From Vanilla planifolia (taxonomy: Eukaryota; Streptophyta; Magnoliopsida; Asparagales; Orchidaceae): DNA of 64,000 nucleotides. The first letter of the stretch is position 1. Each line of letters begins with the position of its first letter. Below are positions 52,171 to 64,000 of the stretch, in pieces. The notes under the pieces are model-generated. The model saw nothing but the letters and a program-made list of their open reading frames with translations, was not told the DNA's origin and did no database searches. Location of the stretch: contig CM043872.1 in NCBI GenBank assembly GCA_023846275.1, positions 29,378,670 through 29,442,669 on the forward strand. The letters are read 5' to 3'. The position numbers and the translations under genes are program-made.

Positions 52171-54380
52171 GGAGGCTGCCGGAGGAATGGAAGAACATGT
52201 TGATTGTCCTCATCCCAAAGAAGCAGGGGCATGCAGGCCAAAGCATTTCTGGCCAATTAGTCTCTGCAACACCATATATAAGGTGGTGGCACATGTACTG
52301 GTCGAGAGATTAAAACTGATGATGCCAAGCTTCATCTTGCGCGAACAAGCAGCTTTCATCCCCGGGCGAAGTATCTCAGACAATGTATACATTGCGCAAG
52401 AGATGGCGTCGAAAATGCACACCTGCACCACAGTTTCGGGCCTCATGGTAGTCAAGATCGATATGGAGCAGGCTTACGACAGCGTGCGATGGGATTTTTC
52501 CTACTCGGGATGATGAAGAATATGGGATTTCCTCCTATTTGGTGTGAATGGATCGCAACATAATTCATATCTCCACAGCTTGGTGTTCTCATTAATGGTT
52601 CTCACCTTCCTTGAGTGGTGGCGCAGCGGGGCTCCGACAGGGATGTCCACTCTCGCCCTACCTGTACGTTATGGTTACGGAATACTTATCTGTGCTGGTA
52701 AGGGATTATGAGACCAATTGCTCGGATTCAGACATGGACAACACGCGCCGTTGATTTCGCACCTCCTCTACGCGGACGATATTTAATGGTTTTCTCCCAC
52801 CACGCGTGAGGCCGCGCGCACTGTGCGGAGAATTATGAGGACCTTCAGGGAAGCTGCAGGGCTATGCTTCAACTTTTTGAAATCAAAAGTATATTTTAGT
52901 AAGAAGATCCGCAAGAAGAAAGCGAGGATAGTGTCGAGGAAACTACATATGGAGGAGCCGGATGCTCACGTACCTCGGGGTCCCTATTGCAGCGAAGCGC
53001 CTGAGAAGAGCAGACCTCAATTTCCTGCTTCAGAGGATAGAAGCCACGGTGGCCAATTGGCAGATTCATCCGCTCATCCCATGCATGTAGGATGGTGCTA
53101 AAGGCAATGCCAGAAGCGATGTTGATCTTTTTATAGAGAATCAGCGATGAGAGGACGTTGAGATTCACAGAGGACAAATTTTTGGGCATCCTCCCATTAT
53201 GCTGCTGGCCGACTTTCATCAACATGAACATCGTATGGCCGACGAGTGTGGCTGAATGCATCATCGCAGGCGAGGTCTGGGATGTGGATAATATTCATGC
53301 ATGGGGTATTTGGAAGATCTAAGCAATGCAGATGTTCATGTGGCGAGTCGTCGATGATTCCTACGGCAGCGTGGCTTGCCCACAGGGGGATGCTCGAGAG
53401 TAGCAGCTGTTAGTGGGGCTACGTGGCAAAAGAGTCCGCGCAGCATGTTTTCTGGGACTGCTCGCGCTCCCAAGAACTCCGGGATGATTGCTAGGCCCAT
53501 GGGGTTGTGGCTGCGCCAGGATGGCCTAGGGGTGTGGGTGTCAAGTTGACCTTTCTTGACTGGCTCATGAGGTTTGTTGGCTTGCCGGCGGAGCGACGTG
53601 GGACCAACGCTGGGCATGCTGCCACATTAGCATCCACCATATATTATATCTGGAAAAGAAGGAATGCGATGAAGCATAACAATCCGATGGCCAAGCCATG
53701 CACATTGCTACGAAAGATCAAAACGAGGTAATTACTGCAACAAGACAATACAATTTTTATTCATCCCTGTCCAGCGGGAACCCTTAAAACTCCTCGGACC
53801 TGCTTGTAACCCATTGTTGGGTTCCCCCCTAACAGGATGGATAAAAGTGAACTATGATGCTGTAGTGGGGGACAACACTGCTAGCCTTGCCCTGGTGGTC
53901 AGAGACTACATGGGGAGGTTGCTCCTAGTGGCTGGTAAGAGGGTTTTCTCTCAGTTTGGTGAAGTGATGGAGGTCCAAGCTATGCTTGAGGCCCTCAACA
54001 TGCTAAGAGGTTCCCTTCCCCATTACAGTGCCTTGGAGATTCATACTGACTCGATGATAGCGCTTCAGGAGGTCCGTAAGTTGATATCCCACCCCCTTGT
54101 GGCAGGCCATTTTGCTGAGACTATCAGGTACTGAAGATGTCTGGAGGCAATTAGATTTTCCCACATTTATAGAGAAGACCTGCTGATTGGGTGGCACGTG
54201 CTGCATGATGTAACGAGTTCATATGTGAATGGGGGAAATCCCTTCCCATGCCCCTTATTAAACTTATGTTGTTAGATTTCATGTTTGATCCTCCGTGAGG
54301 ATTTCATATGCAAAATCCTTTTGTATGGCTTATGCCACTTTTGAATAGTTTAATATATTATATATTATAAAAAAATAAAA
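52171..54380 (+). mobile_element. 5'-truncated L1-type LINE with RNase H domain
   Basis: The insertion is bounded exactly by a 14-bp target-site duplication and ends in an A-rich tail. It starts within the reverse transcriptase (LIPKKQG, then in another frame ISLCNTIYKVVAHVL, AAFIPGRSISDNV and KIDMEQAYDSVRWDF). The catalytic LLYADD is at about 52765. The 3' part encodes an RNase H-like domain at about 53830-54134 (WIKVNYDAV, EVQAMLEAL, LEIHTDSMIAL, carrying the D, E and D positions). The RT frame is shifted several times and stops are present, so this copy cannot move itself. It is more GC-rich than its AT-rich surroundings. RNase H at the end of ORF2 is known from plant L1 lineages. Confidence 0.93.
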
Positions 54381-54394
54381 ATAAAGATAGTACA
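54381..54394. repeat. Target-site duplication, right copy
   Basis: ATAAAGATAGTACA, directly after the A-rich LINE tail and identical to 52157-52170. Confidence 0.93.
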
Positions 54395-56015
54395 ATGCTT
54401 AAAAAATTGAAATTGTCATAATAGATAATGATATAATTAGTTAAGGGTTACTCTAACATAAAGGAAGGAACTCGAGACCCAGTTTATTAGTTCAACATAA
54501 AAATATCTTAATATTATTGTGGTATATTTAAACCTAGTCTTTTTTCATATGTGATTTCATAAACATACTCATTTTCAATAAAATTATGATAAATCACATT
54601 TGAAAATCATCATAAACATAAGTTACAACCTCAAATTAAGAACTAGTTGAAAGCCCAATAAAATTTTATAAATCATTTCAAAGCTTTTAAAAGGAATATA
54701 AATATCATTTTTTTAAATCACTAAAAACTATATATTTTAAATATTTATAATATTATATATAGTACTAAGTTATTACAATAATTTTTTTGAGATAACAACA
54801 AATCTATTTATTGGTATAACGAAGATAACCAACAACATGTGTCATACAATCGATAAATACAGATAAACAATTTTTATCTTAAATAGTCATGGGGTTATGA
54901 CTCTCATCTTCCAAGTAATCTCATGTTGAATCTCATCATTATTTGAAATATTAAACCAAAATAAAATGAATCAATCATCAGTCTTATTTTCAAAATCATA
55001 TATATATATATATAATAAAACATGTAAATGCATAACATAAATGAAATATCAACTTTTATGTATAATATTTTTAATCTTTCATCATTTTTTTCTTTTTAAA
55101 ATTAGTTTGGGCAATATAAAAGAAAATATTTTTCACTTTTAAGCTTTTATTTCCTTTTATCTTTTTATCTCATTTTAATTTTTGCTCAAAATAATATATT
55201 TTTTATAACAAATTATGCGTATTTCAAGATATGTATTTTGAGTATAATTATTTTAATGAATAACTCATTTGGCTCATCTTTAGATTCATCGTTAAAAAAA
55301 TTACTATTTTAGATATTTCTCATTCTATATTTTGAATCTTACTTCTATTTTATCAATCAAACTCTTCTATCCATATATATACTCATGGCATGATTTTGTA
55401 ATTTTTTTAAATGATCTTTATATTATGCATTGCTTTGACCATAATATCATCATCGTTTTAAATTTGACAATTTGTATATCCATCGTTTTTGTCATCATAA
55501 AAGGATTTTTTTTTTAATTTTGAACATGATAAAGTTATTAAGAAACAAAAGGATATGATTTTAGAGAAAATAATTTGATTTTTAGAGGGTTTGTCCCATT
55601 ATCAATTATTCAAAGAACAACAAGTGGTATCGCAACGGCCAAAAAACAACTTTAATTGTTAAATTATATTGTTGTTGTATAAATCATTATATCGTTGAAA
55701 ATAAGTTAACGCCGTCACGTTAATTGAATTTTGCTTGTTCAAGCGGTGTGTTGTATTTGCTGAGTTGGATAATTACAATAATAAAATATGTACGGTTTCC
55801 TAAATAAATTAAAAAAATAAAAAAATGATTTTTAAATGACGATTCTTTTAAAAATTCCCTCGACCGGCAAAACTATTTGTTGAATTGTCGAACCGTTTCC
55901 TTAGACCGTCTCAAAGCACTTCACTCTCCAGACACGGCCTGCAGTCGCCGTATTGCTTCTCTTTCATCTCGCAGCACCGATAACGCATCCTGCCGGCGCC
56001 GCTCAACTGTTGGCG
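54395..56015. other. Intergenic, LINE to AUG3 start
   Basis: AT-rich up to about 55.85 kb, with a short AT microsatellite near 55000-55013. From about 55860 the composition becomes more balanced, as expected for the AUG3 promoter and 5' UTR. No clear TATA box. Confidence 0.45.
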
Positions 56016-59000
56016 ATGAGCGGCGCACGGCTTTTCGCTGTTCTCAGTGAGTTGGGTTATGGTGGTCATGGATCCCTCGAGCCGGACAGCTTTGAGTGGC
56101 CATTCCAGTATGATGAAGTTGCATCAGTACTCGATTGGATCTGCTCAAGTCTCCGCCCCTCCAATGTGCTATCCCTATCTGAACTGTCCCAGTAAGCGCG
56201 TCCTAATCAATGCTCATACCATTCACCCCTCCTGATAAAAAGAATCGTCGTTCTTTACGTCCTATTCGCCAACGAGATAAATTACCATTTCGCCGCTTGT
56301 TTACTTTTGTCTTTCTGATTGTCGATATTTTGGTCGATTTTGCAGGTACGAGAAATTTATAACCGAGGGCAAGCTACTCGAGGTACGTTGTTCGCGTAGC
56401 ATTATAATTAAGGATTCGTTTCTTCCCCATAATCGGTAGCATTATAACTGGATTAGTGTAAACCTATAATTAAATTAACCCAGCTAATTTCATTAATAAG
56501 ATAATGCTTCTAGGTTATGGTTCCAATTTCAATTTCAATTTCTATTTGTTTGCTAACCTAATTTGATAATATTTTGGTTTCTATTTCTATTTGCCCATAT
56601 AATAAGAAAATTTATGGTGTGAAATGTGTTTTTATTTGTCTATAGCTGTGCCAAATTTGGGGATCATTGGAAATGTCTCTCATCTACCAAAATTGAAGAG
56701 ACTGTTGATTGAAAATATGATACAAATGCACATTATCATTGATTAATTGAAAAGCACCATAAGAAATCTAAAAAATAAGAAGAACAATTTTATTATGAAA
56801 AATCATGTTAAAAAAAGGAGAAATCATGTTGATGATATGCTAGAGAGAGTTTTGACTAGGATTCCAGTGAGATTAGAGCAAGGACTATTTAACATCTGTT
56901 AAAATAAGCTAAATCTCATAGGAAAAGGATTGATGACTTTTTTGTGAACCATATAGAAGAAATTGACATAATAAAAGCAGGAGTTACACATGAGTTCATC
57001 CAATGAAAGATTAGGTCTTGATAAAGATAGCTTTATGGGAAATTAGTAGCCTATAATGTAGAGTAGATGTTTTTCATCCAATTAATAAGAACATGTTTCT
57101 TGTCATAGCCTACTTGCATGGCCAAGATGTGTACTTTATTAAAAAAGACTAGTTTATAGATGCAGTTAGTTTCGTTTCCTAATATTATTTTTTAGTTGAT
57201 TGGTTTGGTACAACATATGCTCATGATTTCATTCAACCGATATTTTGTATAGCTTTCAAGGACAATTAGGACCATTAACCCATTCATCCTTGGAATTGCT
57301 AGGCTTGCTGAAACATATGCTCTCGATTGATATGCCCCTTATGCAAATCATGTAGGTGTTTTTGTTATCTAATAGTGGTCGATCATATATATCTTTTATT
57401 ACAAAATATATTATACGTCAAATATTATTGTCAATATTTGTATGATTCCTTGTAGAAAGGCTTCTTAGGGTTCATTCATTATGTTATGTGCATAAAGTCC
57501 TTGGGTTTTTTTTCCCTTAAGACATTTACAAATGCATCTCCAATAAATAAATTAAATTATTTTTCATGTGTTAAGTCACAACAACTGATTAGGGTTTCGT
57601 TGGTCATTTTTTGGGTTAATACAACTACAATTGGCCAAACTTTGTTGAAGTCACCAGTCTCTCCAAAATGGCAATGGTGGCGACAATGGGAGACTAGTAT
57701 GGCTATCGTCATTGGCGATCAAGCTAGTGATGGTGGTATATGGAGGCTATAATAGTGGATGGAGATTAGGCGGTAGCTTTGATCGGTGACCTTTGAGTGG
57801 CTAATGATTGACTAGAGCAATGATAGAGTTTGGGTTGGTCCTTAACCCAAGGATTGGAGGTTGGGCCTGGGGTAATTGTCTATAAGTGAGTTGGCTGGCT
57901 TCAGAGGGAGTTAACCAGTTCCCCCTATTGGAAAATATATTTTAGAAGGGAAGCATTACATAGGCATGTCCTCATCAAATATTTGAGACCTAAGTAGCTA
58001 GTTAATTTGTTGTAAATAAACTGCATTCTAAGTTAATTTCCTGTAAAGTGCGAGCAAATTGTTTTCGATTAGATTTTTGAAGAAAGCTAGCTATTTTGCA
58101 AAGTAAATTCATCTATTGTGCAGCTTTCAACCAAAAATATACTGCCACTTTTATGTTTGCTGTCAAAACATTTTGTTGTAATCTCAAATTAAGCACTTGC
58201 ATTCCATATTTTTGTGGAGGATGATGAATTGCTAAGGAAGGACTCATGATGCGACAGTTATTACTTGCCTAGTATTGCTGGTATGAGAATGGCTTGTAAT
58301 GATAGATTGAAGTTCTGGAAGCCTGTTAAAAATTTAACGTTGGCAACAATTTATGATTTTGCATGACTAAGTTAAAGCTCTTCCATTTTAGCTTTGCTGA
58401 TATTTCAATATTTTTGGAAATAGATTAAACTGGTTCAATTAGATGAAAGCTGATGTCTTTCTTTGGTATGAGTATGAACTTATTTGACTTGAAAAAATTG
58501 TCTTCATCACTAACTAGAATGAATAATGTTTGTCAAGTTGAAAAAAAAAAAAAAACAAGCAAAAACACCCTAATATGGGAAAAATGCAGAAAAATGATGA
58601 ACTTAGATGACATATTTCTATTTTTTCCTCTAGCAATCAATTGGTAATAACTTGATTGATGTACCGATTTTATTTTGAGTTGATCCATTGCAGTTTTGTT
58701 CCAGGAAAATATTACGTTTGAAGCTCCTAAATGTTTGTCATGTCAGGGTTAGAGATCAAATTTCCATTAGTAAACATATGTCATGTCAGGGTTAATTTAT
58801 ATGCATCTTATGTTCAGCCATTGTATCTGCTCATTCACAGTGTTAATTATAGGCATCCTTTATCTGTGTTTATCTTGCATTCAAGTGTTCTTTCAAGGTT
58901 TCAGTGGTTTTGTATTTTCTAATAGCCTGACACTGTTTGGATTGTGGTAGATGAAGAACAATGCTAATTGCTTTTTTTTTATTATTTTGTATGGAGTTTG

Positions 59001-62000
59001 TTTTGAAAATGTTTGCACAATTTCTTCTGGCCTTTCATGATAAGATATCATTTTCCATGACCCAGCATTGCATTAGTTTATGTTTTTTTCATTTATATAA
59101 TATTTGCTTAAGTTTAAAGATCAGCAACTTTGTCTTTTGGACATTTCTCTTTGTATTTTTTTGTTTTTGTCTAATCCCATTTTTTGTCCTGTGGATGATC
59201 TCAGGGTGAGGATTTAGATTCTGCTTTCGATAGTATTTCTGCCTTTTCAAGTCGGATAGACAACCAAGAAGCTTTGTTTGGTACTGAAGAAAGATTAATT
59301 GACATCAGGTGATGTTCAATATGCTGCTGTGTTACCTTCATGCTTGAAGCCAAGAAAGAGATAGGGGATATATCTCCTTTTGACTGTTGATGTAAAGAAA
59401 GCACACTTGTTAATTAGATGTACAAATCTTCTTTCTGATAATTCGCAAGCGTAGGGTAAATATGATTAAGTTATAAAATATCTAAACTTAGTTGATGCTA
59501 TTTCCAATAAAGGTATTATGAGTCATATGGATGAATAAATTACTCAATTTGTGGATTGCTCGTTGTTGTGAAGTCATATGGTAGCCAAACAACGACATTG
59601 GTTGATCACAACTCATTTGTGTATAAATCAAATTTATGATATGTTAAATAATAGCAAGTAAGCTTGCTGAAAAATTAGTTAAGGTAATTACAAATGAGCA
59701 ATATTGTGCTTTGAATTTTCAACAAGATAGAGTTTTGATTATGATTTTCACGATTGGTGTTTTAATTATTCGTTTTAATAATACCTTTTCATCTTAGCTA
59801 TGGTAGGATTTTACATTATTTGAAAGGATTTGCTTATTGCAAAGAGATGTTGTGAAATCCAAATGTTAAATTTAGGAGTGTTGTCTTATTATCTTGGATT
59901 TTATAGTGACTATTAATATATGTTGTTTATTTGCTTGACAACTGCTTAAGAAGAGTCTTGTACTTCTAGGGACACAATCGTTGTGGGGAAAAAGGAGATA
60001 GAAGAAAAAACTAATTTAGAAATTCATTTAGATTATAATACTAATTTTTTTATTCCATCAAAAGGATAATTTTATTATGACATTCAAATTTGAAAATTAA
60101 CTTCATGATAATTCGAATAAATTTATCTTAATTTAAATGTTCTTAAAACTCAAATCAAATAAATGAATAACAATGACCAATTAAAATTAAATTTAAATAT
60201 TTAAATAATAAATTTAATTAAAAATGAAATGAAAAAATTATCTAAATGAATTTAAATTCATTAATCCAAATAATTCTAAAATTAAAAACCAAATTAGTAA
60301 TCTATGATAAATTTAACACTAAATTAAAAGAGTTAAATAATAAATTCAAATAAAAATTCTATTGAAAAAAATATTTAAGTCATTTTAAATTAAAATTTAA
60401 AATTTATCAATTGTTTTTTTTTTTTAAGTAAAATTTGTAAATAAACGATATTTGGATCTTGCATCAGTCTTCTTTCTTAGAAAAATTCATTGACTTTTGC
60501 AACGATAGACGTATAGTTGAACTTGTGGCAATATTGAGAGTCTTGAGTGATGATAGATCTAGAATGCAACAACTTGATCATTTTTTTTAACACAATGAAG
60601 CGTTGTTGATCTTAATTGTTTGTGGTGGCTATGTGATTATATGCCATAGAACATGGGATGGAGCTTCTACTAATAAGAAGAGGTTGTTTGCATGAAGTTA
60701 GCAACAAGGATCATTAAAGAAGCGACAAGCCTTGCTGTTGACGCAATGTAGATAGCATGATGAGAATTGTCCAACTAGTTTAATTGGCAAACAATAATGA
60801 AGGCGTAATGTAGATCGCTGTCATGGATATAATAAAGTGGAACTCTCTTTAATACCAAAAAATGGTGGAGAAGTTTTGATACCAAATTGAAGGCACAAAC
60901 ATAGCATGGTAAGGGATGGAGGAAGTGGAAGGCTTTTTATGACTTCTTAAAGATAGAAGAGGGTTGACTGTTTATGTCTTTCCAAAACACCATGTATGCA
61001 TACATAATAAGATTAGGGCCACCGATACTTTCTTAGAGAGAGAAAAGGGATTAGCTATTTATGTAATCTCAATACATTGTACATGCATGCACATAATTCA
61101 ATAATTTGTTCAAATTATTAATATTAATTTTTTTATTCCGTGAAAGGATTTATTTATACAAAAAGGACCATAGTATTCGTATTCAATAGCTAACATCATT
61201 AGTGATTTGAGGAAACTAATTGTAATCTAAATAATCCTAAAAGTGAAATTAAATTACTAAATATGATAATTTAAAATTAAATTTAAATAATAAATTTAAA
61301 ATGATAAAATTATCTAAATGAATTTAAGCTCAAATTGAAAATTATTGATGTAGATAATTCTAAATTAAAACCCAAATAAGTAATATATGATAAATTTAAA
61401 ATAAATTTAAATGATTTAAATAATAAATTCAAATAACAATTTAAATGGAAAATATCCAAATGTATTTAAATCTAAATTTATAACATTGAAACACATAAAC
61501 TAATGATAATTGAATTTGCATCAACTTCATTCTCAAAAAAGGTGACATGGAGTTTGCTAGACTTCTGTTATTATTGATATGGATAATCAGCATTACTTGG
61601 AACTTTAGATAGGATGAACCATTTGAAAGCTATTCTCTCTGTAAATGGTTGAGGTTAGATATCTAGTTAAATGAAGTCATGAAGCTTCGTTTATTGTTTG
61701 TATAGGTTTGTGTCTCCTAATCTATTTCATTATAAGATTTTCATTTTTTTTTCCTTGCACCATCTCGTGTAGGCATATATTTGTGGTTTGTTCTGAATTC
61801 CATAGTATGTAATATTGGTTCTATGGTGTTAAATGAGTACTTCTTATGCATGCGTAGTATGTCTCTCTTGAACAATTCAGGTCATTTGTTATTAGCTTTT
61901 GGTATTCTTCAGGGAGGCAAAATTGGCCTTCAAAGCAGAAGCTCTTGAAATGCAGAAACAGCTTGAAAGACAGAAATCTCAATTTTCTTTACTTGCTGGT

Positions 62001-63223
62001 CAAATTTCCGCTCTGATCCAGGGTAAAAGGGCTCGAGTGGCTGCCATAGCTGCAGTCAATGGACAACTTTTAACTTTGGATGAGAGGCTCTCTGCTCGGA
62101 ACCTAGAGGTAATCCATTGATTTGGAAATGCAACATAATGCCCCAATCAGTTTGCTTAATTTTAGGTTTGCAGAAAATTTTTTTTTTTTTTTGATATAAT
62201 AATTAACATCAGCAATTAGTGTCTGTTTCTGTTCACTGGACTTTGGCAACCCCGTCACCTTTGGGATGCTGAACTGGGGTACCATGGCTTGCAAGCCATG
62301 GAATTTTCACCTGGCCATTGACACATATCATCAACTGAAAATGCCATTTTTTACAGAGCCAACTAGCACTGGCCGTACTTTTAGTTTATATACCACAACA
62401 TGGCTTGCTCATTCTTATCCTCCTCATCATCATCTTAGCTTTTTGATATTGGCTGCATTTGTTTTTCTTCCTTTTTTTTCTTACGAAGTGTTGAATCCAT
62501 ATTGGTTTTGGATAACTAATAATAGTAGACTGCTCTGTTGCCTCGACTACTTCAGCAGCTTCACATGTTACCATGATGAACAAAATTTTTACCAAGTGGT
62601 TAATTTTGCTTGGAGCTGGCTTCTAATAATATGTTATACTAATAGTGATCTTGGTAATTAATAGTTTGACTAACTTGGTAACTTCTTGAAGGTTTTGACA
62701 AGATGGTCAGTTTTTTAATTGATAATATGACTAACTTGGTCTCTTCTGAAAGTTTTTGGAAAGTTGGAGAGTGTAATTTTACCATTATGAACTACACAAT
62801 TATTGTAAACCTATTGACATATTTTCACCATGAAGCACATGTGATGACATGTGACATCATGTCACCCATGTACGACACTACATAGTGATTCTCCAACTTC
62901 TAGAAATTATGATACTCGTCTGATAGGATGCTCTGGATAAAGGTTTGCATTAATACATATTGACCCGTAGATATGCAAAACAAAGCAAGAATTGTGATGC
63001 ACTTACATGAGATCGAGACTAATTCGCGACATTTCATATTCATACTCCAACTTCTAGGAAGTAAGTTACATGTCTTATAAGATGCATTGGATAAAAGTTT
63101 ATAGTTATACATAATGATTCTTAGTTATGTAAATCAAAGACATAATTTTGATAAAATTGGCATAGATAATCTTCTCCAATGAGTTGTATTTATAAAATTA
63201 TCAAAGATACAAATTATGTGAAG

Positions 63224-63293
<70 letters not shown>

Positions 63294-64000
63294 TTTAGGG
63301 TGTATATGTATATACATATATGCGCATGTATGTGCATATCACACACGCATGGTTGTGCATATGAAACTGCATGCTTATGCACAATAAAAGTTACTGATAC
63401 ATATCACCAAACACATGTATTAATAAATAAAATTATGTGATTGGTATATTTGATACAAAATATTGTCTAGAATATTATTACAAAGTTGTACATATGATGG
63501 ATTATTCATGTCAACAAAGTTAAAAATTATTAAAAGGGTTAAATACCTTCTAATAAGGTAGTAGCATAATCCATCATATATCATCTTTTGATTATTTGAA
63601 GTTTGTTACAATCATTTTGAAGCTTTTGAACTGGACACCCATCTGGAATTCTGCTTCTGACGTGCCTGTGAAATAGTTCCCAAGAGAGAATTTCATGTGC
63701 AATATGTAGAATTTTTTAAAATTTTAAATGGAGCCTCTCTCCATGATAGGGAGAGCAATTATCATTTACTTTATGTAAATTTCAACTTTCCACCACAGCA
63801 AAACAAAATTTGTTAGATCAAATCAAAATACCCTATAAGAAAGTTTTTTGGTTGTTTGCCAACAAATTGTCCTTTTTATATTACTTGATTTGATTGTTCT
63901 GAGAAATGATACACTTAGGGCCTCCATAAATGTAGTGCTTTACTGCATATTTAAAAGCTCTTCTTTTAACTACTTGTTGGCAACATAATGATTGTGCTAT
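56016..64000 (+). CDS. AUG3: AUGMIN subunit 3 (HAUS3-like), N-terminal part, continues past window
   Basis: This is a subunit of the augmin complex, which recruits gamma-tubulin to existing microtubules for branching nucleation in spindle, phragmoplast and cortex. Coding exons 56016-56191, 56346-56382, 59205-59308 and 61913-62108 have GT-AG borders and matching phases, giving 171 residues so far. Exon 1 reads [10 protein letters not shown] and [17 protein letters not shown], exon 3 DSISAFSSR, exon 4 [13 protein letters not shown] and LSARNLE, all typical of plant AUG3. Exon 4 begins the coiled-coil region ([14 protein letters not shown]). The ATG at 56016 is the first in frame; the reading frame is open upstream but has no other ATG. 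The family is about 600-620 residues, so most of the protein lies to the right. No further exon is seen from 62109 to the edge. Confidence 0.95.
56383..59204. other. AUG3 intron 2, no recognised element
   Basis: A 2.8-kb AT-rich intron. Open stretches here (for example 57486-57752 and 58961-59209) have no family resemblance or splice logic tying them to AUG3. Confidence 0.45.
60036..60411. repeat. Left member of a direct-repeat pair in AUG3 intron 3
   Basis: It shares with 61121-61492 the sequence landmarks TTTTTTTATTCC near its start and TTATCTAAATGAATTTAA in the middle. Near the end both have AATAATAAATTCAAATAA. The copies are diverged and very AT-rich. About 710 bp lie between them. Confidence 0.6.
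61121..61492. repeat. Right member of a direct-repeat pair in AUG3 intron 3
   Basis: Partner of 60036-60411, of almost equal length. In the sequence between them, the minus strand at about 60876-60888 reads TTGGTATCAAAAC, resembling a tRNA-Met primer site. It is about 235 bp from this repeat rather than next to it. The pair could be the LTRs of a small non-autonomous LTR fossil (TRIM-like) or a simple duplication. Confidence 0.5.
62282..62301. repeat. 20-bp perfect palindrome
   Basis: A ten-base arm, CCATGGCTTG, directly followed by its reverse complement in AUG3 intron 4. No function is apparent. Confidence 0.9.
63226..63291. repeat. (AT)33 microsatellite
   Basis: An uninterrupted AT run of 66 bp in the downstream part of AUG3 intron 4, followed by AT/GC-alternating sequence (TATGTATATACATATATGCG-like) to about 63365. 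Confidence 0.97.

Larger units (their letters stand above)
62109..64000. other. AUG3 intron 4 up to window edge
   Basis: No coding block of the next AUG3 segment (the family has an ELAHYHSGDE-like stretch there) is found, so the intron is at least 1.9 kb. Two short near-copies of a TTTTGACAAGATGG or AGTTTTTTAATTGATAATATGACTAAC-type block lie around 62650-62740. They are otherwise unremarkable. Confidence 0.5.

Noticed and set aside
53336-53731. Opposite-strand and other-frame open stretches inside the LINE
   Set aside because: They are shadows of the GC-richer LINE sequence. The meaningful signals are the plus-strand RT and RNase H blocks.
55953-56015. In-frame upstream extension of AUG3
   Set aside because: It has no ATG, and relatives start at the MS.ARL position matching 56016.
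62266-62661. 131-codon plus-strand open frame in AUG3 intron 4
   Set aside because: Composition is biased and there is no resemblance to the next AUG3 segment. It lacks a matching phase and splice context.
1-64000. tRNA, rRNA, CRISPR arrays, bacterial-type operons
   Set aside because: None were seen. The window is plant nuclear sequence with spliced genes, and B-box-like hits I looked at (for example near 41930) lie in element remains and do not fold as tRNA.
11224-64000. A shared bidirectional promoter for D2HGDH and AUG3
   Set aside because: Their start codons are about 6 kb apart with a LINE between them, so a common core promoter is unlikely.

Overview
The window is nuclear DNA of a flowering plant. 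Split genes with GT-AG introns code for proteins of plant type (augmin subunit 3, an h-type thioredoxin, a UBC15-18 class E2). Introns and spacers are AT-rich and full of old LINE, Copia and other retroelement remains. Intron size and LINE style would suit a non-grass monocot, but the sequence alone does not settle the species.

Five host genes can be read exon by exon. (1) 1-1599, +: the 3' part of phosphoacetylglucosamine mutase, which makes GlcNAc-1-P for UDP-GlcNAc. (2) 2604-7187, -: a complete six-exon ubiquitin-conjugating enzyme of the UBE2W/UBC15-18 class, tail to tail with gene 1. (3) 8097-9338, -: a complete three-exon thioredoxin h with a WCGPC site. (4) 11224-50028, -: a complete D-2-hydroxyglutarate dehydrogenase of 15 exons over 38.8 kb. 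Its 1668-bp reading frame is unbroken although the introns are filled with dead elements. (5) 56016 to beyond the right edge, +: the first four coding exons of AUG3, the HAUS3-like augmin subunit.

The introns of gene 4 hold, from left to right, a 5-kb decayed L1-type LINE (about 11.47-16.55 kb), a faint RTE-type LINE (18-19 kb), a tandem array with a unit of about 331-346 bp (20.74-22.9 kb), a minus-strand Copia fossil (about 26.5-30.1 kb), an LTR-like piece (30.37-30.93 kb), a near-perfect 98-bp inverted repeat (33.29-33.55 kb), an RTE-type LINE with an internal 243-bp duplication (35.2-36.75 kb), a plus-strand Copia fossil with both LTRs (about 39.03-43.85 kb) and a 94-bp tandem repeat (45.45-45.80 kb). 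Between genes 4 and 5 sits a 5'-truncated L1-type LINE with an RNase H domain, exactly bounded by a 14-bp target-site duplication (52157-54394). The second-largest UBC intron partner, intron 4 of that gene, carries LTR-retroelement traces. The third AUG3 intron carries a pair of direct repeats, and the partial fourth intron carries a 66-bp AT microsatellite.

The genes look like ordinary housekeeping neighbours (amino-sugar synthesis, ubiquitination, redox, mitochondrial D-2-hydroxyglutarate oxidation, microtubule nucleation) and I see no sign that they form one pathway. I found no undescribed multi-gene system. The most unusual structure is the long perfect inverted repeat in a D2HGDH intron.
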